In this document: positions 1 through 8,672 of the stretch, piece after piece
How the letters are laid out: the number at the start of each line of letters is the position of its first letter
Numbering within the stretch: position 1 is the first letter of the stretch
Assembly (NCBI GenBank): GCA_018829445.1
Contig: JAHJTV010000061.1
Location: forward strand, 124,001 to 188,000
Direction of reading: 5' to 3'
Length of the DNA: 64,000 nucleotides
Origin: a bacterium
GTDB taxonomy: Bacteria; SAR324; XYD2-FULL-50-16
Program-made: the position numbers and the translations under genes
Notes under the pieces: model-generated
What the model was told of the DNA's origin: nothing
Databases searched by the model: none
What the model saw: the letters and a program-made list of their open reading frames with translations, nothing else

Positions 1-99
1 AGAAGAGATCCTCAAAACATCAAATATGGTTTTGAGCATCTCAGCGATGACTTTTACCCATCAAATGGCACGTTTGATTTTGTCCGAGCAAATTTATAG
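1..99 (+). CDS. possible 3' end of a gene entering the window (partial)
   Basis: Frame 1 is open from the first base to a TAG at 97-99 and gives 32 residues of protein-like composition (Tyr-Gly-Phe-Glu-His, Asp-Asp-Phe-Tyr-Pro). No family is recognisable in so short a piece. It would converge on the deacetylase gene that ends at 169, and an inverted repeat lies between the two. This may be chance; the start is outside the window. Confidence 0.3.
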   Translation, partial: RRDPQNIKYGFEHLSDDFYPSNGTFDFVRANL

Positions 100-128
100 A
101 GCTTTCACCATTATCAACAATGAAAGCT
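100..128. terminator. inverted repeat between convergent gene ends
   Basis: AGCTTTCA at 100-107 is repeated inverted as TGAAAGCT at 121-128, giving an 8-bp stem with a 13-nt loop. It sits directly after the stop of the partial frame and 40 nt past the stop of the converging deacetylase gene. Neither strand carries a proper T-run after it, so a terminator role is only a guess from position. Confidence 0.25.
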
Positions 129-168
129 ATCATCACGCCTGATCAAAAACCTCATTCATTTTCCTGTT

Positions 169-1131
169 TCAAAGAGAATTGGCAGCATTGATAAGAATCT
201 TGGCATGAGCCAGGGCCAGGCGGGGGATTACTTCCAAATTATAGCCGCCCTCAAGGAAACTTACCAGCTTACCATCACTGAATTCAGCCGCAATTTTACA
301 GAGAGCTTCCGCGTATGCCTTATAGGTTACGTCAGTAATGCTTATTCTAGCCAATGGATCTTCCTTGTGAGCATCATATCCGGCTGAAATCAGGACAAAT
401 TCGGGTTTATATTCTCTCCAGGCCGGAATAAAAGTCTCTTCAAGCTCCTTTAGGTATGCCTCATCACCTGAAAAACTTCGCATGGGAACGTTCAGGGTGA
501 AGCCTTTCCCTTCACCCATACCCACTTCTGTCTCAAACCCGGTTCCAGGATAGCAGACTGTCGGGTTCTCATGGATGCTGCAGTAAAAAACATCCTTGCG
601 CGACTCAAAACTGTGTTGTGTACCATTACCATGATGCACATCAAAATCCATTATCAGAATTCTCCTGTAATTACGACGTTTGATTAAATACTCTGCACAG
701 ATTGCAATATTATTAAAATAGCAGAATCCCAAAGCCTGACGCTTTTCTGCATGGTGCCCGGGAGGTCTTACCAATGCGCACCCATTTTTTAGCTCTCCGG
801 AATCCACTTTCCTGACCAAAGCCAGCCCTCCTCCAACTGCATATTCAGCCACTTCAAAGGTTCTGGGAGAAACGATACAATCCATAGTTCCAACAAAAGG
901 AGCTCCCGATTTTATTTCCCTTTCTATTGAGTCTATATAATCAGAGTCATGGATCAACTCAATCAGGGACCGTTCAGCTTTTTCTCCGGGTATAATCTCC
1001 AATTGATCCCAAATGTCGCTGTTTTTTAACTCATTTAATATAACTCTTAGTCGGTTAGAATTTTCAGGATGTTGGCCTGTATCGTGCTCAAGGTAAATCG
1101 GGTCTGTGACTAAACCTGTCAGTCTTTTCAT
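169..1131 (-). CDS. histone deacetylase family protein (AcuC/HDAC-like amidohydrolase)
   Basis: This is a zinc-dependent deacetylase of the arginase/HDAC fold, 321 residues from the chosen ATG. The His-His pair (126-127) sits in an Arg-Pro-Pro-Gly-His-His-Ala motif. The metal ligands Asp164 and His166 are in a Asp-x-Asp-Val-His-His-Gly-Asn-Gly-Thr motif. A third ligand, probably Asp258, is in an Asp-Pro-Leu context, and the catalytic Tyr297 is in Glu-Gly-Gly-Tyr-Asn. The open frame extends upstream to 1263, but the ATG at 1131 follows an AGGGGC Shine-Dalgarno and begins where the family alignment should begin. Bacterial members act on acetyl-lysine of proteins such as acetyl-CoA synthetase, on acetylpolyamines or on small amides; the substrate cannot be told here. 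The gene stands alone. Confidence 0.9.
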   Translation of the reverse strand: MKRLTGLVTDPIYLEHDTGQHPENSNRLRVILNELKNSDIWDQLEIIPGEKAERSLIELIHDSDYIDSIEREIKSGAPFVGTMDCIVSPRTFEVAEYAVGGGLALVRKVDSGELKNGCALVRPPGHHAEKRQALGFCYFNNIAICAEYLIKRRNYRRILIMDFDVHHGNGTQHSFESRKDVFYCSIHENPTVCYPGTGFETEVGMGEGKGFTLNVPMRSFSGDEAYLKELEETFIPAWREYKPEFVLISAGYDAHKEDPLARISITDVTYKAYAEALCKIAAEFSDGKLVSFLEGGYNLEVIPRLALAHAKILINAANSL

Positions 1132-1609
1132 ATTGCCCCTATAATTATTGGATTCACATTGGTGGCGTTTAACAATCATTATCCTGTTTTTGACCGACTC
1201 GCAATTAGAATTTTGGCAAAGTCCTGGCAACAAAGCAATGTTACCAACATTGGCCTGGATCATAATCAGTCATATAATTTTGACATTTCAAGATATTACA
1301 CGGAATACAATCCAGGATGGATCTCACCAGTTTTCCATGTTGTTTTCAATCAATAATTTTAATCTTTTTATCATTGTGCATTTATAATCTAATGCGACAA
1401 ATACTGTAACGGGGGAATACAATCGGCTGTTAAGCACCGGTTTTACCTATTTAGTACGAACCGCTATATAATTGATAGCTGTCCTGTATCAATGTAAAAT
1501 AGCGAAATATTTGTAATGCTTTTGGCTATGTATTTCAATTGGTATATGATTCTCACATAAAAGCTGAAATCAGAATTTTTAATAATCCATATAGAGGTAG
1601 CAGAAGCTA
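1132..1609. other. intergenic region between divergent genes (478 bp)
   Basis: This is AT-rich, non-coding sequence between the divergent deacetylase and kor operon. It holds one plausible sigma70-like promoter facing korB (1522-1550). Short open frames within it have no ribosome site or protein-like composition. No RNA gene or riboswitch fold was recognised. Confidence 0.5.
1522..1550 (+). promoter_or_regulatory. candidate sigma70-type promoter of the korBAC operon
   Basis: TTGGCT at 1522-1527 (four of six matches to the -35 consensus) and TATGAT at 1545-1550 (five of six to the -10) are separated by exactly 17 nt, about 60 nt upstream of korB. This was found by inspection only. AT-rich sequence gives frequent chance matches. 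Confidence 0.4.
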
Positions 1610-2713
1610 ATGGCTGAACAAAAAGGAAAAAAGAAGGACCCCAAAGAGTGGCGACTTGAAATAGATGCCGAAAGATGCAAGGGGTGTGGATTCTGTGTGG
1701 AGTTTTGTCCGAAAAACACACTAGAGATGTCAAATGAATTTAACTCAAAAGGATATCATCCACCTAAAGTAGCGGCACCTGAGACCTGTACCTACTGCGA
1801 TATGTGCGAAATGGTTTGTCCGGAATTCGCCATATATGCTGTATCAGAAACCCAAAAGAAAGAGACTCATTTTTCCGATGAGTATCTAAGAATGGATCGA
1901 ATGCCACATATCTGGTGTCCAGGTTGTGGAATCGGAACTGTTGTAAATTGTCTGACAAAAGCCTTGGAAGAAGCCGATATTCCTAGAGACAAAACGCAGA
2001 TTGTCTCAGGTATCGGTTGTTCCGGTCGTGTAGCCGGGTATGTCAATGCTGATTCTTACCACACTACCCATGGTAGAGCTATTCCATTTGCGACTGGATT
2101 AGCGCTTGCAGCACCGGATCAAAAAGTCATTGTTGTCAGTGGAGACGGAGACTTAACAGCCATCGGCGGAAATCATTTTTTCCATGCCGCCAGACGAAAT
2201 GCCAACATGACTGTTATCTGCATCAACAACTTCATCTATGGCATGACAGGTGGACAGGTTGCTCCGACTACACCTGAATCTGCCATAGCTATCACCACAC
2301 CTTATGGTGCTTTTGATAAACCATTTAATCTTCCATTTATTGCTGACAGTTGTGGCGCTGAATTTGTGGCACGATGGACGACCTACCATGTTCGCCATCT
2401 TCAAAACGCCATCAAAACTGCTCTCCAAAAAGACGGTTTTTCACTTGTTGAAGCTATATCACCTTGCCCAACCCTTTATGGAAGACGAAACAAGCTGGGT
2501 GACGGTTTGGATCTTATGAAGTTCTATAAAGACAAATCCGTTCGTATGAAAAAGAAAGAACACACAACAGCAGACGCTGATATTTCTTATCAGAATGAGA
2601 TATTGGTCGGTAATTTTGTGGATCGTGAAAGACCTTCACTGAGAAAGGCTATGGATGAATCTCTTAAGGCTAAATTAGGTGATAAATATGTTGGATGGCC
2701 GGTACCAGGTTAA
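1610..2713 (+). CDS. korB: 2-oxoacid:ferredoxin oxidoreductase beta subunit with fused N-terminal ferredoxin domain (KorD-KorB)
   Basis: This is the thiamine-diphosphate subunit of the enzyme that oxidatively decarboxylates a 2-oxoacid (probably 2-oxoglutarate) to acyl-CoA and passes electrons to ferredoxin. Residues 1-80 are a two-[4Fe-4S] ferredoxin domain, with cysteines 23, 26, 29, 33 and 60, 63, 66, 70. The rest is the beta subunit proper, with a Trp-Cys-Pro-Gly-Cys-Gly motif near 102-107 and the ThDP/Mg motif Gly-Asp-Gly-Asp near residue 180 followed by Asn-Asn-Phe-Ile-Tyr-Gly-Met-Thr-Gly-Gly. At 367 aa it is about 80-90 aa longer than stand-alone KorB, and the excess is the ferredoxin part, usually a separate delta subunit. 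First gene of korB-korA-korC. Substrate specificity is inferred from family resemblance; pyruvate or a branched-chain acid remains possible. Confidence 0.9.
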   Translation: MAEQKGKKKDPKEWRLEIDAERCKGCGFCVEFCPKNTLEMSNEFNSKGYHPPKVAAPETCTYCDMCEMVCPEFAIYAVSETQKKETHFSDEYLRMDRMPHIWCPGCGIGTVVNCLTKALEEADIPRDKTQIVSGIGCSGRVAGYVNADSYHTTHGRAIPFATGLALAAPDQKVIVVSGDGDLTAIGGNHFFHAARRNANMTVICINNFIYGMTGGQVAPTTPESAIAITTPYGAFDKPFNLPFIADSCGAEFVARWTTYHVRHLQNAIKTALQKDGFSLVEAISPCPTLYGRRNKLGDGLDLMKFYKDKSVRMKKKEHTTADADISYQNEILVGNFVDRERPSLRKAMDESLKAKLGDKYVGWPVPG

Positions 2714-2759
2714 TCTCAACTCTGACGACTTATTTAAATAACAATATAAGGAGCAACAA

Positions 2760-3914
2760 GTGAAAGCTGATCCAAAACGAGTACTTACCGGCAACCATTT
2801 TATGAATGGAAACCATTCTGCTACTGAAGGAGCAATTGCCGCAGGATGTACTTTTGCTGCCGGATATCCGATTACCCCTTCAACCGAAATTGTTGAACGT
2901 ATTGCATCAAGATTCCCTAGGGTTGGGGGTTGTTTTGTCCAAATGGAAGATGAAATTGCCGCTTCCATCTGTCTTCAAGGTGGTATCTGGGCAGGACGCA
3001 AGTCCATGACCGTTACTTCCGGCCCCGGATTCTCACTAATGATGGAAAGCATAGGTCTTGCAGCCATAACGGAAGCACCCTGTGTTTTTATCAATGTTCA
3101 GAGATGTGGTCCGTCTACGGGGTTACCTACCAAAGTAGGTCAGGCAGATATGATGCAAGCCAAATGGGGTTCACATGGCGACTATGAAGTTATCGCTTTA
3201 GCACCCAGTTCCCCCCAGGATTGTTTCGATTTTACCATTGATTGTTTTAACCTGGCTGAGCAATACAGGACACCTGTTTTCTTAATGTCAGATGAAATGG
3301 TAGGCCATATGACCGAAAAGGTGGTCATTCCTTCGGCTGATGAAATCGAACTGGTTGAAAGAAAATACTATTCAGGTTCAGGTCCCTATTTGCCATACAA
3401 AGCTGAAGCAAATGGGATACCTCTGATGAGTAAGGCAGGATTGGGACATAACTATCACATTACCGGTTTAACCCATGATGAAAGAGGTTATCCTGTTCTG
3501 ACAAAGGAAGTACAGGAAGAGATGATGACCCGCTTGATGGGGAAAATCAACAAAGATGCTGATAAACTGACCCGTGTTGAAGAGCATATGATGGAAGACG
3601 CCGATATTGTTTTAGTATCGTATGGAATCTCCTTCAGAATGGCATATAAGGCTATGGAAATGGCCAGGGAAAAAGGGCTAAAAGTCGGTCTTCTCAGGAT
3701 AATCACCTGTTGGCCGTTCCCGGAAACAAAGGTTAGAGAGATCGCTAAAAAGGTAAAATCAATGATTATGGTTGAATTGAACTATGGCCAGTTGTATCTG
3801 GAAATGGACAGATTTGCCAACGCCCATTGTAAAACAGGTCTTGTAGGAAGTTCATGCGGTGAAGTTCATGAACCTGAAGAGATTTTTAATGCCATTCAGG
3901 AAATCACAAAATAA
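2760..3914 (+). CDS. korA: 2-oxoacid:ferredoxin oxidoreductase alpha subunit
   Basis: This is the alpha subunit, 384 aa, of the ferredoxin-dependent 2-oxoacid oxidoreductase, encoded 46 nt after korB. It starts at GTG (2760) behind an AAGGAG ribosome site. The N-terminal half has the pyrimidine-binding domain signature (Gly-Asn-His-x-x-x-Glu-Gly-Ala and Gly-Tyr-Pro-Ile-Thr-Pro-Ser-Thr-Glu). The Ser-Gly-Pro-Gly-Phe-Ser-Leu-Met segment and a C-terminal transketolase-C-like domain with Gly-Ile-Ser-Phe-Arg follow. There is no separate gamma-domain fusion, since korC is encoded next. KorA-type length and lack of further Fe-S domains distinguish it from single-chain pyruvate:ferredoxin oxidoreductases. 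Confidence 0.92.
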   Translation: MKADPKRVLTGNHFMNGNHSATEGAIAAGCTFAAGYPITPSTEIVERIASRFPRVGGCFVQMEDEIAASICLQGGIWAGRKSMTVTSGPGFSLMMESIGLAAITEAPCVFINVQRCGPSTGLPTKVGQADMMQAKWGSHGDYEVIALAPSSPQDCFDFTIDCFNLAEQYRTPVFLMSDEMVGHMTEKVVIPSADEIELVERKYYSGSGPYLPYKAEANGIPLMSKAGLGHNYHITGLTHDERGYPVLTKEVQEEMMTRLMGKINKDADKLTRVEEHMMEDADIVLVSYGISFRMAYKAMEMAREKGLKVGLLRIITCWPFPETKVREIAKKVKSMIMVELNYGQLYLEMDRFANAHCKTGLVGSSCGEVHEPEEIFNAIQEITK

Positions 3915-3930
3915 TCAGGAGGATGATTTA

Positions 3931-4485
3931 ATGACAACACAAGAAGTTAGACTAGGCGGTTTTGGCGGACAAGGTGTCATTCTGGCAGGAATGATCCTGG
4001 GAAGAGCTAAATCCATCTTTGAAGATAAATATGCAACCTTAACACAGGATTTTGGACCGGAAGCACGGGGTGGTGCTGCTTCATGCGCTGTTATCTTGTC
4101 AGATGACCCGATTCTGTATCCCAATGTCTTCACTCCTGACGTATTACTTGCCATGAGCCAGGGCGCCCTTGAGAAATATATCTCCGGCCTGAAAAAAGGT
4201 GGTATTTTGGTGATTGAAGAGGATCTGGTAAAAGTTGGGGATGTTGATCCCAGCATCAAAGTTTTTAAATGTCCTGCTACACGATTTGCTGAAGAGATTG
4301 GACGTAAAATCGTTCTCAATATCGTAATGTATGGTTTTTTAGTTGCCGTTACCGGTTTGGTGACAGAAGAGATCGCCCGAAAAGGTGTTGAAGCTTCCAT
4401 TCCTAAAGGTACAGAAAAACTTAATTTTGCTGCTTTTGAGAAAGGATACAATTACGGAATTGAGCAAAAAGCAAAATTAGGATAG
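3931..4485 (+). CDS. korC: 2-oxoacid:ferredoxin oxidoreductase gamma subunit
   Basis: This is the gamma subunit, 184 aa. The open frame runs back to 3859, but the ATG at 3931 follows a perfect AGGAGG (3917-3922) and begins the family's typical opening, with the Gly-Gly-Phe-Gly-Gly-Gln-Gly-Val glycine motif at residues 9-16. An Asp-Phe-Gly-Pro-Glu-Ala-Arg-Gly-Gly segment, also standard for the gamma family, follows near residue 41. Last gene of the operon; a strong hairpin terminator lies 45 nt after the stop. With the delta domain fused to KorB, the three genes encode a complete complex. Confidence 0.93.
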   Translation: MTTQEVRLGGFGGQGVILAGMILGRAKSIFEDKYATLTQDFGPEARGGAASCAVILSDDPILYPNVFTPDVLLAMSQGALEKYISGLKKGGILVIEEDLVKVGDVDPSIKVFKCPATRFAEEIGRKIVLNIVMYGFLVAVTGLVTEEIARKGVEASIPKGTEKLNFAAFEKGYNYGIEQKAKLG

Positions 4486-4530
4486 ATGGTTTATCCATCT
4501 ATTCAATAAGTTAATCAATTCCAGCCCGCT

Positions 4531-4579
4531 AAAAAAGGGACAGTTTTCTACCCATCGGTTTGAAACTGTCCTTTTTATT
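4531..4579 (+). terminator. rho-independent terminator after korC
   Basis: An A-run and GGGACAGTTT (within 4531-4546) pair with AAACTGTCC (4563-4571), closed by a loop of about 16 nt and followed by TTTTT. The A-rich 5' flank pairs with the T-tail, as in typical intrinsic terminators. Position between korC and the PBP gene supports the call. Confidence 0.7.
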
Positions 4580-4669
4580 ATTGCCAAGAAAGCCTTTTAA
4601 AAGGAAAAATGGCATTATCATATTTCCTCCTAAAATCTTTAATCTTTTTTGTCCTTTCTTTGAATATAA

Positions 4670-6784
4670 ATGCAGCCAGTTGTCCAGCATGAGTTCACAA
4701 AACAGAAAGCTCTGATCGTATGCGGGATTACCATTCTACTCGCCCTTGCAATCACAGTTATAGCATTTATCTATCTGAAGGCAGATACTGTCACAGAATT
4801 TAGGGAGATCCAGGCAGCCCAAAATGTAAATACAATCTTTTACGACATCAACCAAAAACCGTTTCACATCATTCGGGGAGCAGAAGATCGAAAATATGTC
4901 CCCCTCAAACACGTTAGTCGTAATCTTCAGAAAGCGATTGTTGCTGTGGAAGACGCCCGTTTTTTTAAACATTTCGGATTTGATCCCTTCCGCATTGTCT
5001 CTGTTCTCTTCAGGGCTCTTGATCCCAATTCCGCTATGCAAGGTGCCAGTACAATTACACAGCAACTGGTTAAACTTACTCTGTTATCACCCGAAAGAAC
5101 GCTGCAAAGAAAGATAAAAGAAATTTTTATGGCCATTGCCCTGGAAACGGAATATTCGAAATCAGAGATTTTGGAGTTTTACATAAACAAGGTTTACCTC
5201 GGACACGGGAACTACGGCATTGAAAACGCATCATTGAACTATTTCCATAAATCCACCCAGGAACTGTCCATCGCTGAATCAGCATTTATTGCAGGACTGA
5301 TAAAGAAGCCTGAAGGATACTCACCATTTGTGGATTTAAAAAAAGCGCGGCAAAGGCAATTACTGGTACTAAAAAGATTGTTGGGTCTGGATTGGATATC
5401 CAGAGAAGAATACTACGCAGCAGCCAACGAACGACTATTGATCAGGGAACAGCGGCAATCAGATCTTAAAATCGCTCCTTTTTTTGTTAATCATGTCATG
5501 CAGGAGTTAAAACAGCAGTATGGACATCGTATGATTTATGGCGGAGGGTTGCATGTCTACACCACTCTGGATACAACGTCACAGTTGGCCATGAAACAGG
5601 TGATCGATGAAAGAATGTCGGAGGACCGAAGCTTCGAGGAGATAGCAGGAGTCAGCATTGATCCGACAACAGGTTTTGTTAAAGCTCTTGTTGGTGGTGC
5701 AGATTTTTTTAAGAGTGAGTTTAACCGGGTGACTCAAGCAAAACGCCAGCCTGGTTCAAGCTTCAAGCCCGTTCTCTATGCAGCCGCGATGACAACAGGT
5801 ATTAGATCCAACGACGTGTTTTGGGATGAACCCACACAATATACCAGGTTTGTGAATGATGAACTGGAGATTTATGAACCGGGAAATTTCTCAGGTGAGC
5901 ATTTGGGGCAAATGACCGTATCATACGCCTTAAGAACCTCAAATAATGTCGTCAGTGTACAGATTCTCAACAAGATAGGGATTGACACTCTTTCTGATAT
6001 ATCCAGCAAGTTTGGTATTGAATTACCGGACGATAGAGGGTTGTGTCTGGCTTTAGGATGTGGCGAGACGACTCTGCTTGATTTGGTTGACGCATACACG
6101 GTTTTTGTCAATCAAGGCTATCGCAATACACCTGTTTTCATATTGAAGGTTGCTGACAACCGAGGAAATCTGCTGCAAAGATATGATCCTCAAGGAGAGC
6201 TTCAGGTAATTCCGGTTGATATTGCATTTGAAATCAACCGAATTTTGCAGGATGTTGTCAGCCTGGGAACCGGTAGAAATGCAAAAACGACTTTTCCTTC
6301 AGGGGGGAAAACAGGGACCAGTGATCAAAACCGGGATGCCTGGTATGTTGGTTTCACTCCGAACCTGGTGACCGGATTCTGGATTGGCAACGATGATAAT
6401 CAACCAATGATTGCTGAAGTTGGTGGAAAAACTCCGGCGCTATTATGGAAAGCTTACACAGAATCACTTCCGGCCACTCAGATCCAAAAAAGCTTCTCCA
6501 TAAATGAAAACTTTGAAGAGCAGTTGATTTGCGATTATTCCGGGATGCTTGCCACCGCCTGGTGCCCCAGTAAAACCTGGTATGCTTTGAAAAAGAATGA
6601 AGTACCTTTAAATTACTGCAGCTTGCATGCGGATGAGGAGATTGTGGTCGATATCTGTAAAAGCTCGGGGAAACTTGCTACACAGTACTGTCCTATTACG
6701 GAGGTTGAAACAAAACGATTTGTGTCCGGATCAGAACCAAAAACACCCTGTGATATCCATATTGATATAAGAAGCCGGGAATAA
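4670..6784 (+). CDS. mrcA: class A penicillin-binding protein, bifunctional peptidoglycan synthase (PBP1A-type)
   Basis: This polymerises lipid II and cross-links peptidoglycan in the periplasm; 704 aa. A cytoplasmic N-terminus is followed by one membrane anchor (about residues 14-36). The glycosyltransferase-51 domain has catalytic Glu94 in Val-Glu-Asp-Ala-Arg-Phe-Phe, plus Gly-Ala-Ser-Thr-Ile-Thr-Gln-Gln and a Tyr-Leu-Gly-His-Gly-Asn-Tyr-Gly motif. The transpeptidase domain has Ser363-x-x-Lys366, a Ser-Asn-Asn motif and Lys547-Thr-Gly-Thr. A C-terminal tail of about 80 residues has several cysteines. It lacks the long OB insertion of enterobacterial PBP1A (about 850 aa), so it is a short version. 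The start ATG has no clear Shine-Dalgarno. Its stop is 4 nt from the converging engB. Confidence 0.93.
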   Translation: MQPVVQHEFTKQKALIVCGITILLALAITVIAFIYLKADTVTEFREIQAAQNVNTIFYDINQKPFHIIRGAEDRKYVPLKHVSRNLQKAIVAVEDARFFKHFGFDPFRIVSVLFRALDPNSAMQGASTITQQLVKLTLLSPERTLQRKIKEIFMAIALETEYSKSEILEFYINKVYLGHGNYGIENASLNYFHKSTQELSIAESAFIAGLIKKPEGYSPFVDLKKARQRQLLVLKRLLGLDWISREEYYAAANERLLIREQRQSDLKIAPFFVNHVMQELKQQYGHRMIYGGGLHVYTTLDTTSQLAMKQVIDERMSEDRSFEEIAGVSIDPTTGFVKALVGGADFFKSEFNRVTQAKRQPGSSFKPVLYAAAMTTGIRSNDVFWDEPTQYTRFVNDELEIYEPGNFSGEHLGQMTVSYALRTSNNVVSVQILNKIGIDTLSDISSKFGIELPDDRGLCLALGCGETTLLDLVDAYTVFVNQGYRNTPVFILKVADNRGNLLQRYDPQGELQVIPVDIAFEINRILQDVVSLGTGRNAKTTFPSGGKTGTSDQNRDAWYVGFTPNLVTGFWIGNDDNQPMIAEVGGKTPALLWKAYTESLPATQIQKSFSINENFEEQLICDYSGMLATAWCPSKTWYALKKNEVPLNYCSLHADEEIVVDICKSSGKLATQYCPITEVETKRFVSGSEPKTPCDIHIDIRSRE

Positions 6785-6788
6785 TGGA

Positions 6789-7367
6789 TTAAAAAAGCCG
6801 GGTATCAATCTCCTTCCAGATATCAGTCTGTCCAATCCTCTTGGTTGCTGAATGGATAATGGGGGGGCTATCCAGGGTAAACAGTTGTTTAAGGTCTTTT
6901 CTAAATGTTTGGATCTGGTTTTTTTTCACCTTGTCCACTTTATTTGCTATTACCAGGAAGGGTAAATCGTATTGTCGCACCATTACCTGAAACTCAAAAT
7001 CTTCCTTACTGGGCTTATGCCGGATATCCACCAGTTGAATAATAAGTTTTAGATCCCGGTTCTTGACTAAAAAGTCATTGATCATATTTGACCAACTGTT
7101 TTTCACTGACAACGGCACATTGGCAAAACCGTACCCTGGTAAGTCAACAAAATAAAATTCCCCGTTGATCAGGAAATAGTTTATTAATTGCGTTTTTCCT
7201 GGAGTTGAACTGGTCTTTACCAGTTTTTTTCTGTTGAGCAAGTGGTTAATTAAACTTGATTTGCCAACATTTGATCGACCGATAAAAGCAATTGATGGTA
7301 ACGGCTTTAAGTCTATTGCCCCAACATTAGTAAAACTTTTGATGTAATCAGCAGAAGTAACTTTCAT
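6789..7367 (-). CDS. engB: ribosome-biogenesis GTPase EngB/YsxC
   Basis: This is a 192-aa TRAFAC GTPase needed for late assembly of the large ribosomal subunit. G1 is Gly-Arg-Ser-Asn-Val-Gly-Lys-Ser-Ser at residues 30-38. G2 lies in the Ser-Thr-Pro-Gly-Lys-Thr loop and G3 is Asp-Leu-Pro-Gly-Tyr-Gly. G4 is Asn-Lys-Val-Asp-Lys, and G5 is in a His-Ser-Ala-Thr context. Length is normal for the family. It is monocistronic and converges on the PBP gene with a 4-nt gap, so the two share a termination zone. No strong ribosome site is visible before the ATG. Confidence 0.95.
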   Translation of the reverse strand: MKVTSADYIKSFTNVGAIDLKPLPSIAFIGRSNVGKSSLINHLLNRKKLVKTSSTPGKTQLINYFLINGEFYFVDLPGYGFANVPLSVKNSWSNMINDFLVKNRDLKLIIQLVDIRHKPSKEDFEFQVMVRQYDLPFLVIANKVDKVKKNQIQTFRKDLKQLFTLDSPPIIHSATKRIGQTDIWKEIDTRLF

Positions 7368-7540
7368 TTTATTATTGATTAGTATTCACTTCATTTTGTT
7401 CTAATTCTTTGATTCACCAGCATTCATCTGTATCATGTAATTTAAAATTAATAATACCTTAATTGACTGATAAACCGCAGAAGTGGTATCGGTTGACTCT
7501 GAATCTTCAATGTTATGTTGTAACTGTATTGGTTATATCC

Positions 7541-7593
7541 TATCGGCAGGAATCGAACCAGGCTTTAACAGATGCCAACTTTTTGAACCGATA
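7541..7593 (-). other. tRNA-like 53-nt fold (possible tRNA remnant or chance)
   Basis: On the minus strand TATCGG (7593-7588) is complementary to CCGATA (7546-7541), forming a 6-bp acceptor-like stem. Just inside the 3' half sits GGTTCGATTCC, a match to the T-arm consensus. The T stem itself pairs only about three of five positions, the whole is 53 nt instead of about 75, and no CCA follows. It could be a degenerate tRNA that lost an arm, or a coincidental inverted repeat just upstream of the next gene. Confidence 0.2.
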
Positions 7594-7597
7594 ATAA

Positions 7598-8536
7598 ATG
7601 TCATTCTATAGATCCATAATGAACCCATCAACTGAAACTCCTATTTCGCACAACTTCCCTGTGTTTTTCTGGGGGGTTATTGGAAAAAGCTTTGGAATAT
7701 TCAGACGTTTCTTTCTGAATTATCTTATTCTGGCCCTTGTCTCTTATCTTCCCTTTTTAATTCTTGATATATTCAGTTCAATTGACACGGTTGATTTAAT
7801 AGAATTTTTTCATGGTAATTTCCTTGATGTATTGATATTTTTAACCTTGCCGACTGTCTACATGCAGTCCAGGGTATTACCACTGGCAACTATCCAGCTT
7901 TTTTTCCAGCGATTTTTCGCTTCGGTTGTTTTGATCAGTTTTGTTCAATTGGGAATTTTGATTTTTTTCACCCAGTTTTTTGCCCAGATCAGTTTGGGAG
8001 CCATTTTAATCGGCATACTCCCCTATATTTACTTGATTTTTGCCGGTTTTTTCCTGATTATGGAAAATTCACCCAAATTGGTGTCAGTCCGCCACAATCT
8101 CCTGAACAGCATCAAGTTAACTCGAACCAGGTTTTTTGTAATATTCTGGAATTACATCATGATTACACTCCTGACAGTTATTCCACTGTTTATGTTTTCC
8201 GCATGGTATTTGACAGGCAGACCCGAAATGGGAGCATTTACTGATGTATTCAACCAAAATCCGGAAAACAGCGTATTAATGGGTGAAAAGCTCCTTGAAT
8301 TAATAGAAGTTTTCAAGCAACCCGGCTTTAAATGGAGTCGAATCATAATCCATGTCTTATTTAGACCGATTAAGTCGTTATTTCTTTGTTTTCTGTTTCT
8401 GGGAATCATGTTTCAACTAAGTCCGGATCGGGTGAAGAGTTTTTTAGGTATTGGGGAGACTGATCAAAAACCCTCTGTCATTGAAGAAGATCCGCCTGAA
8501 AATCGAGAGGAATCTCAACAAAATGATATCCACTGA
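7598..8536 (+). CDS. polytopic membrane protein of unknown function
   Basis: A 312-aa protein with about six hydrophobic segments: residues ~37-57, 67-82, 104-126, 131-151, 178-204 and 251-273. A charged C-terminal tail rich in Glu, Asp, Gln and Pro should lie in the cytoplasm if the N-terminus does. Aromatic and Phe content is very high. No enzymatic motif or known family was recognised; the layout recalls uncharacterised multi-pass proteins without assigned role. A second in-frame ATG at 7619 is an equally good start. The gene stands between engB (opposite strand) and the kinase-like gene 137 nt downstream. Confidence 0.75.
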   Translation: MSFYRSIMNPSTETPISHNFPVFFWGVIGKSFGIFRRFFLNYLILALVSYLPFLILDIFSSIDTVDLIEFFHGNFLDVLIFLTLPTVYMQSRVLPLATIQLFFQRFFASVVLISFVQLGILIFFTQFFAQISLGAILIGILPYIYLIFAGFFLIMENSPKLVSVRHNLLNSIKLTRTRFFVIFWNYIMITLLTVIPLFMFSAWYLTGRPEMGAFTDVFNQNPENSVLMGEKLLELIEVFKQPGFKWSRIIIHVLFRPIKSLFLCFLFLGIMFQLSPDRVKSFLGIGETDQKPSVIEEDPPENREESQQNDIH

Positions 8537-8672
8537 TCTAAACTATTAACCGGAATAAATTAAATATTGAGTGAATCGACCGTTACAAGACATTTTTATG
8601 TTTGCTTTCATCGAAGTGGTCATGCCCTGGAATTTGTTTTCTTAATCATCATCAGTAACCGGGAGATTAGAG

